Below, piece after piece: positions 7,472 to 14,854 of a stretch of DNA of 64,000 nucleotides. Source of the DNA: an uncultured Hyphomicrobiales bacterium (GTDB lineage: Bacteria; Pseudomonadota; Alphaproteobacteria; Rhizobiales; Beijerinckiaceae); NCBI GenBank assembly GCA_903861645.1, contig CAIOVE010000079.1:16793-80792 (forward strand). The letters are read 5' to 3'. The translations under genes were made by a program, and so were the position numbers. Under the pieces are notes generated by a model that was not told where the DNA came from, searched no databases, and saw nothing but the letters and a program-made list of their open reading frames with translations. Positions within the stretch are counted from its first letter, which is position 1, and every line of letters begins with the position of its first letter.

Positions 7472-9714
7472 CCCAGAAAACCGGCCCCATTCCCGGCGAT
7501 CCCTATGCCTGGCCCTTCGATGGCGCCATTCATCCAGCCGATACCGCGTTGATCATCATCGACATGCAAACCGATTTCTGCGGACGCGGCGGTTATGTCG
7601 ATTCCATGGGCTATGACATCGCGCTCACGCGCGCGCCCATCGAGCCCATCCGGCGCGCGCTCGACGCCTTTCGCGCCAAGGGCTACCACGTCATCCATAC
7701 GCGCGAAGGCCATCGGCCCGACCTCTCGGACTTGCCGGAAAACAAGCGCTGGCGCTCGCGCCGCATCGGCGCCGGGATTGGCGACGCGGGCCCGTGCGGA
7801 CGCATTCTCGTGCGCGGGGAACCGGGTTGGGAAATCATCCCGGAACTCGCGTCCTTGCCGGGCGAGCCGATCATCGACAAGCCGGGCAAGGGATCGTTCT
7901 ATGCTACGGATCTCGAGCTGCTGCTGCGCGGGCGCGGTATCCGCAATCTCGTGCTCACGGGCATAACGACCGATGTCTGCGTGCACACGACCATGCGCGA
8001 GGCCAATGATCGCGGCTTCGAGTGTTTGTTGCTGGAGGATTGCTGCGCGGCGACGGACCCGGCGAACCACGCCGCCGCGGTCGCGATGATCAAGATGCAG
8101 GGCGGCGTTTTCGGCTCGGTTTCGAATTCGGTCGCGCTGGTCGACAATTTGCCCCGAGGAGCGCGCCACATGAGTCCGCTGATGGAATCGCCCGCGCCGA
8201 GGCCCCGCGCCATGGGGCTCGAAACGCTTGGAATGACCAAGATTTTCGGTTCCTTCGTCGCGCTCGACGACGTGTCGATCAAGGTGCCGGCGGGGTCGTT
8301 CCACGCCCTGCTTGGCGAGAATGGCGCGGGCAAGTCGACGCTCGTCAAATCCATCATGGGTTATTACCACGCCGACAAGGGGTCGTTGCTGCTCGATGGG
8401 CAGGAAGCCCACGTGCGCAATCCGCGCGACGCGCGTTCGCTTGGCCTCGGCATGGTCTATCAACACTTCACCCTCGTGCCCTGCCTGACGGGCGCGGAAA
8501 ACCTCGTCATCAGCCGCGCCGACGCGCCAGCGGTGATTGACTGGGCGAAGGAAAAGCGCGGTCTGGAGGCCTTTCTCGACCGCATGCCGTTTCGCGCACC
8601 GCTGAACGCGCCGGTGTCGTCGCTCGCGGCGGGCGAAAAGCAGAAGCTGGAAATCCTCAAGCTGCTCTATCTCGATCAACGCCTGCTGATCCTCGACGAA
8701 CCGACATCCGTGCTGACGCCCAGCGAGGCCGATGAAATCCTCGGGCTGTTGAAGGACATGACCGCGCGGGGCGACATATCCGTCATCATGATCACCCACA
8801 AATTCCGCGAGGTGACGGCCTACGCCGATGGCCTCACGGTGTTGCGTCGCGGGCGCAAGGCGGGCGGCGGTCTTGTCAAGGACATGACGACCGAGGAGAT
8901 GGCGCGGCTGATGATCGGCGACACGCCCATCCGCGAGCGCGCCAAGCGGGCGGATCACGTGACGGGTCCGGTGACGCTCGAACTCGCGGGTCTCATGGCC
9001 GATGGCGACGAAGGCGCGCCGGTTCTCAACGCCGTGAATCTGAAGGTCGCGGCGGGCGAGATCGTCGGCATCGCCGGGGTTTCCGGCAACGGGCAATCGC
9101 AACTCGTCGAGGTTCTTTCGGGGCAGCGCCCCCTGCGCGATGGACGCGTTTTCGTTCGCGATCAACCGTTCGAGCCGACGCGCGACGCCTATTACAAGCT
9201 GAAGATCTTCGGTCTTCCCGAGGAGCCCCTGAAGAACGCCACCGTGCCGCGCATGACGGTGGCGGAAAACCTGGCCTTCCGCAATTTCGATCGTCCGCCC
9301 AACGCGAGTTTCGGCTGGTGGCTGTCGCCGGGGCCGATGCGGGCCAAGGCGCGCGAGTTGATCACGCGCTATCGCGTCAAGACCCAGTCGCCGGAAAGCG
9401 CCATCGGCGATCTTTCGGGCGGCAATGTGCAACGCGCGGTGCTGGCGCGTGAATTGTCCGGCGAGGTCGACGTGCTCATCGTCGCGAACCCGTGTTTTGG
9501 CCTCGACTTCGCGTCGGTGGCCGATATTCGCTCGCAGATCATGGAACAGCGCAACAAGGGCGCGGCGGTGTTGCTGATTTCCGAGGATCTCGACGAGATT
9601 CTCGAACTGGCCGATCGGGTCGCGGTGATGTCGGAGGGCGCCATCGCCTATGTCTCGCCGATTGGTCAGACGGATCGCGCGACCATCGGCATGCACATGG
9701 CGGGGCACGCATGA
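7468..9714 (+). CDS. Fusion of isochorismatase-family hydrolase and BMP-type ABC transporter ATPase
   Basis: A single 748-codon frame encodes two proteins normally separate. Residues 1 to about 232 are a cysteine hydrolase with Asp32 (IIIDMQTDF), Lys138 (IIDKPGKG) and Cys171 (GITTDVCV). Residues 240 to 745 are a tandem ATPase of the RbsA / BMP-importer type. The first ATPase half has a canonical Walker A (GENGAGKST, 283-291), the degenerate signature LAAGEKQ and Walker B LLILDEPT. The second has the family's degenerate Walker A (GVSGNGQSQ) and signature LSGGNVQR. Both hydrolase and ATPase look complete. An internal ATG at 8170 with a perfect GAGGAG 8 bases upstream could yield a separate 514-residue ATPase. 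The start overlaps the permease stop and the stop overlaps the next hydrolase start. Confidence 0.88.
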   Translation: MTQKTGPIPGDPYAWPFDGAIHPADTALIIIDMQTDFCGRGGYVDSMGYDIALTRAPIEPIRRALDAFRAKGYHVIHTREGHRPDLSDLPENKRWRSRRIGAGIGDAGPCGRILVRGEPGWEIIPELASLPGEPIIDKPGKGSFYATDLELLLRGRGIRNLVLTGITTDVCVHTTMREANDRGFECLLLEDCCAATDPANHAAAVAMIKMQGGVFGSVSNSVALVDNLPRGARHMSPLMESPAPRPRAMGLETLGMTKIFGSFVALDDVSIKVPAGSFHALLGENGAGKSTLVKSIMGYYHADKGSLLLDGQEAHVRNPRDARSLGLGMVYQHFTLVPCLTGAENLVISRADAPAVIDWAKEKRGLEAFLDRMPFRAPLNAPVSSLAAGEKQKLEILKLLYLDQRLLILDEPTSVLTPSEADEILGLLKDMTARGDISVIMITHKFREVTAYADGLTVLRRGRKAGGGLVKDMTTEEMARLMIGDTPIRERAKRADHVTGPVTLELAGLMADGDEGAPVLNAVNLKVAAGEIVGIAGVSGNGQSQLVEVLSGQRPLRDGRVFVRDQPFEPTRDAYYKLKIFGLPEEPLKNATVPRMTVAENLAFRNFDRPPNASFGWWLSPGPMRAKARELITRYRVKTQSPESAIGDLSGGNVQRAVLARELSGEVDVLIVANPCFGLDFASVADIRSQIMEQRNKGAAVLLISEDLDEILELADRVAVMSEGAIAYVSPIGQTDRATIGMHMAGHA
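8156..8172 (+). promoter_or_regulatory. Internal ribosome-binding site and start codon inside the fusion gene
   Basis: GAGGAG at 8156-8161, an 8-base spacer and ATG at 8170-8172 lie in frame at the junction of the hydrolase and ATPase domains. This is what would be expected if the ATPase were once, or still is, started independently. It implies that both a 748-residue fusion and a 514-residue free ATPase may be made. Confidence 0.65.
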
Positions 9715-10373
9715 CGATCGCGATTCCCGCGCGACCCGGTCCCTTTCAGCTTGATCCCGAGCGGGTCGCGCTTGTGGTCATCGACATGCAGCGTGATTTC
9801 GTTGAACTCGGCGGTTTCGGCGACTCGCTTGGCAACGACGTAACGCGATTGCAGGCGATCATTCCGACGGTCGCCGCGCTCATTGGTCTATTCCGGGAAA
9901 AGGGCTGGCCCATCGTGCATACGCGCGAGAGCCATCTGCCTGATCTGTCGGATTGTCCGCCCGCCAAGCTGGCGCGCGGCGGGGCCCTGCGCATCGGCGA
10001 TGTCGGCCCCATGGGTCGATTGCTCGTGCGGGGCGAGCCGGGCAACGCCATCGTCGACGCCTGCGCGCCTGTTGATGGCGAAATCGTCATCGACAAGCCG
10101 GGCAAGGGCATGTTTTACGCGACGAGCGTTGAAGCCGAATTGAAGAATCATGGCGTGTCGCAACTCGTGTTCGCGGGCGTGACCACCGAGGTCTGCGTGC
10201 AGACCTCCATGCGCGAGGCGAACGACCGGGGCTATGAATGCCTGTTGGTGGAGGACGCCACAGAGAGCTATTTTGCCGAATTCAAGGCGGCGACGCTGGC
10301 GATGATCGCCGCGCAGGGCGCGATCGTGGGCTGGACGACGCCGTTCGAAAGGCTGCGGGAGGCCGTGGAATGA
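9711..10373 (+). CDS. Isochorismatase-family cysteine hydrolase (biuret-hydrolase-like)
   Basis: A 220-residue cysteine hydrolase with Asp25 (VVIDMQRDF), Lys129 (VIDKPGKG) and Cys162 (GVTTEVCV). It is closely related to the N-terminal domain of the preceding fusion: both share DKPGKG-x-FYAT, the GEPG region before it and REANDRG(F/Y)ECLL after the cysteine. Its length is that of biuret hydrolase (BiuH) and N-carbamoylsarcosine amidase. It overlaps the fusion gene stop (ATGA at 9711-9714) and the atzG-like start (10370-10373). The atzG-atzE genes immediately after it favour biuret or a related carbamoyl compound as substrate, which is inference. Confidence 0.88.
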   Translation: MTIAIPARPGPFQLDPERVALVVIDMQRDFVELGGFGDSLGNDVTRLQAIIPTVAALIGLFREKGWPIVHTRESHLPDLSDCPPAKLARGGALRIGDVGPMGRLLVRGEPGNAIVDACAPVDGEIVIDKPGKGMFYATSVEAELKNHGVSQLVFAGVTTEVCVQTSMREANDRGYECLLVEDATESYFAEFKAATLAMIAAQGAIVGWTTPFERLREAVE

Positions 10374-10558
10374 ATGAAACGGGCAATGACGTGAGCGCCG
10401 TCGTCGACGCCATGGCGCGGTTGCTCGATCTGGAGCTGACCGACGACAGTCGGCCCGTGGTGATCGCGCATTTCGACATCGCCACGAAAATGGCCAAGGG
10501 CCTCATGGAATTCCCGCTGACCGACGAGGCGGAACCCGCGCCCGTGTTCACGCCATGA
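10370..10558 (+). CDS. atzG: AtzG / HpxX-like small subunit (DUF4089)
   Basis: A 62-residue protein matching the AtzG / DUF4089 type: a short helical protein with a conserved central stretch ([23 protein letters not shown] here). In cyanuric acid catabolism AtzG binds AtzE and stabilises it, in an arrangement like the GatC-GatA pair. It overlaps the preceding hydrolase by ATGA, and its stop overlaps the start of the amidase (ATGA at 10555-10558), so it is placed exactly as its role requires. Close homologues annotated HpxX occur in oxalurate catabolism, and sequence alone cannot separate the two uses. Presence of allophanate hydrolase in the same locus favours the AtzG reading. Confidence 0.82.
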   Translation: MNETGNDVSAVVDAMARLLDLELTDDSRPVVIAHFDIATKMAKGLMEFPLTDEAEPAPVFTP

Positions 10559-11955
10559 CCCTGTCCTTCGAGGCATCCAGCGCGGCGTCGATCGCGCGCG
10601 CCGTGCGCGCGGGCGAAACCACCGCCGTGGACATGGTCGAGGCGTCGTTGGCGCGTATTGTCGCGCTCAACCCGCGGCTCAATGGCTTCACCGCCGTGGT
10701 CGCCGACCGCGCGCGCGGCAGGGCCGCGGCCATCGACGCCCGTCGCGCGCGCGGCGAGGCGCTGGGTCCGCTCGCGGGGGCGCCCTTCGCGGTCAAAAAC
10801 CTGTTCGACGTCGCGGGCTTGCCAACCCTCGCCGGCTCCAAAATAAACGCGTCGCAGGCGCCGGCCGCCGCCGACGCGACGCTGATCGAGCGGCTGGAAG
10901 CCGCCGACGCCATTCTGGTCGGCGCCTTGAACATGGGCGAGTATGCCTATGATTTCACCGGCGAGAACCAGCATTACGGTCCTTCGCGCAATCCGCACGC
11001 GCCGGAACATATGTCCGGTGGATCGTCGGGCGGTTCCGGCACGGCGGTCGCCGCGGGCATGGTTCCGCTGTCGCTCGGCTCGGACACGAATGGCTCGATC
11101 CGCGTGCCATCGTCGTTTTGCGGCTTGTTCGGGCTGAAGCCGACATATGGCCGGCTGTCGCGCGCCCGCACCTTTCCCTTCGTGTCGAGTTTCGATCATC
11201 TCGGGCCGATCGCGCGTTCCGTCGAGGATCTCGCGCTGTCGTTCGACGCCGTGCAGGGCCCTGATCCGCTCGATCACGCGCAGGCGCGGCGCGCGGCGGA
11301 GCCGACGTTCGCCTCGCTGGAAGAAGGCCTGGGTGGTCTGCGCATCGCGCGCGCCGGCGGCTATTTCGCGAGTGGCGGCCAGCCCGAGGCCTACGCCGCC
11401 GTCGATGTCGTCGCCGCCGCGCTGGGCGCGAGCCGCGTGGTCGAACTGCCCGAGGCGCGCCGCGCGCGGGCCGCCGCCTATCTCATCACCATGGCCGAGG
11501 GCGCCGCGTTGCATCTTGATCGCATCCGCGCGCGTCCGGGCGATTTCGATCTCGACGTGCGCGATCGCTTGATCGCGGGCGCGATGATCCCCGCGGGCTG
11601 GGTTGTTCGCGCGCAGAAATTCCGCGCGTGGTATCGCGACGCCGTGGCGCGCGTGTTCGAGGACGTCGACATCATCCTCGCGCCCTCGACGCCTTGTCGC
11701 GCGCCGCGCATCGGTCAGAAAGACATGACGCTCGATGGCGTCGAGATGGCGGTGCGCGCCAATCTTGGCGTTTACACGCAGCCGATTTCATTCATCGGTC
11801 TGCCCGTCGTCGGCGCGCCCGTGTGGACGCCGGGCGAGGCGCTGCCCATCGGCGTGCAGATCATCGCCGCGCCCTGGCGCGAGGATCTGGCGCTGCGCGT
11901 CGCGCGCTGGCTGGAATCGCGTGGCGTCTGCGTGTCGCCAACGGCGCGCCGCTGA
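10555..11955 (+). CDS. atzE: AtzE-family amidase (1-carboxybiuret hydrolase catalytic subunit)
   Basis: A 466-residue amidase-signature enzyme. The Ser-cisSer-Lys triad is Lys81 (FAVKN), Ser157 in the GGSSGGSG loop and Ser181 in GSDTNGSIRVPS. AtzE hydrolyses 1-carboxybiuret to allophanate (N-carboxyurea) and ammonia, together with AtzG. The coupling to an atzG-like gene by ATGA and the downstream atzH-like and atzF genes support this over a generic amidase or GatA. The related HpxY of oxalurate breakdown is the main alternative. The protein is cytoplasmic, with no signal peptide. Length and triad are intact. Confidence 0.85.
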   Translation: MTLSFEASSAASIARAVRAGETTAVDMVEASLARIVALNPRLNGFTAVVADRARGRAAAIDARRARGEALGPLAGAPFAVKNLFDVAGLPTLAGSKINASQAPAAADATLIERLEAADAILVGALNMGEYAYDFTGENQHYGPSRNPHAPEHMSGGSSGGSGTAVAAGMVPLSLGSDTNGSIRVPSSFCGLFGLKPTYGRLSRARTFPFVSSFDHLGPIARSVEDLALSFDAVQGPDPLDHAQARRAAEPTFASLEEGLGGLRIARAGGYFASGGQPEAYAAVDVVAAALGASRVVELPEARRARAAAYLITMAEGAALHLDRIRARPGDFDLDVRDRLIAGAMIPAGWVVRAQKFRAWYRDAVARVFEDVDIILAPSTPCRAPRIGQKDMTLDGVEMAVRANLGVYTQPISFIGLPVVGAPVWTPGEALPIGVQIIAAPWREDLALRVARWLESRGVCVSPTARR

Positions 11956-11976
11956 ATCATTGGAAGGAAACATCAA

Positions 11977-12366
11977 GTGGATATCAATATTCCCGAGGTT
12001 CTGCGCGAGGCGGAGGATGAATTCGCCCGTTACGAAAAGGCGCTCGTGGAAAACGATGTCGAGGCGCTCGACGGTTTTTTCCATGATCACCCGATGTCCA
12101 TCCGCTATGGCGGCGGCGAAAACCTTTATGGCTATGCCGAGATAAAAGCGTTTCGCGCGGCGCGCTCGCCAGCGGGCCTCTCGCGTTCGCTGGAACGGAC
12201 GGTCATCACGACCTACGGGCGCGATCTCGCCATGGCGTCGACCATGTTTCGACGCCCTTCCGCGCCGGGCAAGATCGGACGCCAGATGCAGACATGGGTC
12301 CGCTTTCCATACGGCTGGCGCATTGTCGCCGCCCATGTCAGCGTGATTGACGAACCGGTCGTCTAG
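11977..12366 (+). CDS. atzH: AtzH / HpxZ-like protein (DUF3225)
   Basis: A 129-residue NTF2-fold protein of the AtzH / HpxZ type (DUF3225). Conserved stretches include AEDEFARYEKALVENDVEAL near residues 11-30 and GRQMQTWVRFPYGWRIVAAHVS near the C-terminus. AtzH has been linked to hydrolysis of 1,3-dicarboxyurea in cyanuric acid catabolism; HpxZ accompanies oxalurate breakdown. The start is the GTG at 11977, with AAGGAAA about 5 bases upstream. It follows atzE by 21 bases in the same operon. Its last four bases overlap the 3' end of the convergent amidohydrolase. Confidence 0.82.
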   Translation: MDINIPEVLREAEDEFARYEKALVENDVEALDGFFHDHPMSIRYGGGENLYGYAEIKAFRAARSPAGLSRSLERTVITTYGRDLAMASTMFRRPSAPGKIGRQMQTWVRFPYGWRIVAAHVSVIDEPVV

Positions 12367-13805
12367 CAGCAGCCCATCCGTTCCTTGTAGAAAGTCGCGA
12401 TCCCCGGTTCGCACAGCGGCCAGGCGCCGATGAAGCCCGCTTTTTGTGGCAGGCGCGCTCGAAATTGCGCCCTGAGTTCATTCTGGATCGCGGCGTGATC
12501 GACGCCGGTCAGGCGCCCGTCGCGCGCTATCTCCCGTCCGGCGACATAAAGTTGATGAACGTGGCTCGCGTTGACGCGCGAAAACAGCAGATCGAGCGGT
12601 TCGACCGGCATGAGCGCGTCGCGGTCGAGCCTGTCGAGGTCGAGCAGCAGCAGGTCGGCGGGCTCGCCCACCGCGATGGCGCCGGTTCCCGGCGCGCCAT
12701 TGGCGAAGCGGCCGTTGGCCACGATGGTCTCCATGAATGTCTCGCGCGAAATCGTTTCGTCGAAGCCCCATCCACCGTGCAGGAAGTGGGCGAGGCGCAT
12801 TTCGCGCAGCGCGTCGTCGTCCTCGTCGAAGGCCGAGGCGTCGACGCCGATCGCGACGCGACAGCCGCGACGGATCGCCTCGCCGATGGGCGCTATGCCC
12901 GAGCGCAGATGCAGGTTGGAGCTGGCGTTGGTGACAATGGTCGCGCCCGCCTCGGCGATCATGTCGAGTTCCTCGGGCCGGGCGTGCACGCAATGGGCGA
13001 GCGCCAGCCTTGGCGATAGCAGGCCAATGTCGCGCAGGTGGCGCACCACGCCGCCGGGATAATTCTGGTCCGCCCATTGTCGCTGATAGGGCGTTTCCAG
13101 CAGATGTATGTGGACGCGGCGACCGGTGCGCGCCGAGGCCTCGGCGATGGCTTCCAGCAATTCGTCCGAGCACCATTGAACGCCGTTCGGACCGTATTGA
13201 ACCGAGAACAACGGTCCCTCGCAGGCCGCCGCCATTTCGTCGACCCGCGCGATCTGTTCGCGGGGCGATGGCATGGGGTTGCAGAAGACCTTTTCGATTT
13301 CCGCGCGGGCCTCGCCCGGCATGTCGCCCAGCGCGGCGTCGGTGGGGCCATAGACGATCGGGTTGCGGTCGCGCATGAACATGGCGAGCGTGACGCGCGC
13401 GCCGATGTCGCCGGCGGCCTTCGCCATGGCGCGGGCTTCCTCGAGCGGCGACATCGGCCCGTTCAGGCGCGTGCAATGGGCCATGATGGAGCCGCAACCG
13501 CCCCGCACCGCGCGCCCGAAGGCCGCCGCCGCGCCGAGATAGGGGTCGATGGAGGGGATCGCGCCGAGGCGCAGGATCCAGCTTTCGAGCGGCTTGCCCG
13601 CCGCGCCGAACGACGTGGGCGATAGCGGTCGCGCGTGATCGTGGGCGTTGGCGACGGGCGGGATCGCCAGCAGACGCCTTTGCGGCGGCGCGCTGGCCGG
13701 CGTGATCGCCGCGATTTTGCCGCCATCGAGCGCGATGTCGAAACAGGCGGGCGCCTCGGGCGTTCCCGCGCCCAGCAGTTGCACCGCCGCCAGCGTCGTC
13801 GACAT
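12363..13805 (-). CDS. Amidohydrolase-superfamily protein (deaminase-like)
   Basis: A 480-residue metal-dependent hydrolase. Motifs are NAHDHARP near residue 54, an HIHLLETP strand with the metal-binding His near 218, LAHCVHARPEE near 255 and GVDASAFDED with the catalytic Asp near 305. The first motif is NAHDH rather than the usual DxHxH, as in some guanine / chlorohydrolase-group enzymes. The ATG at 13805 is chosen because GGAGG lies 5 bases upstream; a TTG at 13817 is the only other candidate. Expected chemistry is deamination or hydrolytic ring opening of an N-heterocycle. It overlaps atzH tail to tail and is the second such enzyme in the locus. The substrate is unknown. Confidence 0.82.
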   Translation of the reverse strand: MSTTLAAVQLLGAGTPEAPACFDIALDGGKIAAITPASAPPQRRLLAIPPVANAHDHARPLSPTSFGAAGKPLESWILRLGAIPSIDPYLGAAAAFGRAVRGGCGSIMAHCTRLNGPMSPLEEARAMAKAAGDIGARVTLAMFMRDRNPIVYGPTDAALGDMPGEARAEIEKVFCNPMPSPREQIARVDEMAAACEGPLFSVQYGPNGVQWCSDELLEAIAEASARTGRRVHIHLLETPYQRQWADQNYPGGVVRHLRDIGLLSPRLALAHCVHARPEELDMIAEAGATIVTNASSNLHLRSGIAPIGEAIRRGCRVAIGVDASAFDEDDDALREMRLAHFLHGGWGFDETISRETFMETIVANGRFANGAPGTGAIAVGEPADLLLLDLDRLDRDALMPVEPLDLLFSRVNASHVHQLYVAGREIARDGRLTGVDHAAIQNELRAQFRARLPQKAGFIGAWPLCEPGIATFYKERMGCC

Positions 13806-13850
13806 AAGCGCCTCCAAAGGGAGGTCCGTTCCCCCAATGGCGAATTTGGT

Positions 13851-13866
13851 ATCAAGTCCCGTGCCA
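13851..13866 (-). promoter_or_regulatory. Imperfect sigma-54-like promoter for the second amidohydrolase
   Basis: The minus strand reads TGGCACG-GGAC-TTGAT: a perfect -24 box and correct spacing, but A in place of the conserved C of the -12 GC. Predicted start near 13840, 35 bases before the ATG at 13805. The -12 change lowers confidence. Confidence 0.35.
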
Positions 13867-13885
13867 CCGTCGCGACGAGGTCACC

Positions 13886-13901
13886 GTGCACGGGTCTTGC
13901 T
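13886..13901 (+). promoter_or_regulatory. Imperfect sigma-54-like promoter for the dioxygenase-atzF pair
   Basis: GTGCACG-GGTC-TTGCT has a perfect -12 box but a -24 box beginning GTG instead of TGG. Predicted start near 13912, 22 bases before the ATG at 13934. It lies back to back with the candidate at 13851-13866 and echoes the arrangement at 1504-1544. Confidence 0.3.
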
Positions 13902-13933
13902 TGGCTTGTTCAGGCTTTTGACGCGTGGACCCG

Positions 13934-14833
13934 ATGCCGCCGATCATTGATTTCAGTTTGCCGAATGAAAACATCGCCGACCGCAACGCGCGACTGGCGG
14001 GCGCCCTTGGCCACGCCTGCCGCGAGGTCGGGTTCTTCTATCTGCGCGCGCATGGTCTGGAGGCGATGATCGCGCCCCTGTTCGCGGCGTCGCGGTCGTT
14101 TTTCGCGCTTCCTGTCGAGGTCAAGTCAGGTCTGGCCCTGACGTCAGCCTCGGGCAACCGCGGCTATGTCGGCCTGCGCGCGGAGGCGCTCGACCCCGGC
14201 GCGCCCGACAACAAGGAGGCTTTCAACGTCACGGCGGCGTCGGACGACGGCTTCTGGCCCGAAACGCCGGGGTTTCGGGCCCTGATGGCGGATTATTTCG
14301 CCCGCGCCAACGATCTCGGTCGCGCCATCCACGCGGCGCTCGCGATCGATCTGGGGCTCGATCCCGCCTATTTCCAATCGCGACTCGACAGGCCCATGTC
14401 GACCCTTCGCTTGTTGCATTACCCGCCCGCGCCCCCGGGCGGCCCGCTCGGCGCGGGCGAACACACGGATTACGGCAACCTGACCCTGCTGCTGACCGAT
14501 GACGCGGGCGGTCTCGCCGTGCGCCGACGCGATGGCGAATGGATCGAGGCGCCGCCCATTCCCGGCGCCTTCGTCTGCAACATTGGCGACTGCCTCATGC
14601 GCTGGACCAACGACGTCTATCTGTCGACGCCGCATCGCGTGACCAGCCCCGCCGGGCGCGAGCGGTATTCGATCGCCTTCTTTCTCGATCCGAACGCCGA
14701 CGCCATGGTCGAGGCGATTCCAAGCTGTGTCGGACCCGATCGGCCGGCCCGCCACGCGCCCATCCGCGCCGACGATTATCTCGCGTCGCGCTTCGCCGCC
14801 ACCTATGGCTTTGGCGCCGCGCGACCCCAATGA
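13934..14833 (+). CDS. 2-oxoglutarate/Fe(II) dioxygenase of the isopenicillin N synthase family
   Basis: A 299-residue non-haem iron oxygenase. The N-terminal DIOX_N-type domain covers about residues 3-110. The C-terminal 2OG-Fe(II) domain carries the facial triad His and Asp in GEHTDYGNLTLL (near residue 177) and the second His in STPHRV (near 233), with the 2-oxoglutarate-binding Arg in the RYSIAFFLDP segment. Fungal thymine-7-hydroxylase and some purine or pyrimidine hydroxylases belong to this family, so oxidation of a methylated ring or N-alkyl group would fit the locus; this is inference. The start could also be the GTG at 13925; neither has a clear ribosome-binding site. atzF follows 21 bases later. 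Confidence 0.85.
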   Translation: MPPIIDFSLPNENIADRNARLAGALGHACREVGFFYLRAHGLEAMIAPLFAASRSFFALPVEVKSGLALTSASGNRGYVGLRAEALDPGAPDNKEAFNVTAASDDGFWPETPGFRALMADYFARANDLGRAIHAALAIDLGLDPAYFQSRLDRPMSTLRLLHYPPAPPGGPLGAGEHTDYGNLTLLLTDDAGGLAVRRRDGEWIEAPPIPGAFVCNIGDCLMRWTNDVYLSTPHRVTSPAGRERYSIAFFLDPNADAMVEAIPSCVGPDRPARHAPIRADDYLASRFAATYGFGAARPQ

Positions 14834-14854
14834 CCCGTCCGGGAGTGCAAACCC

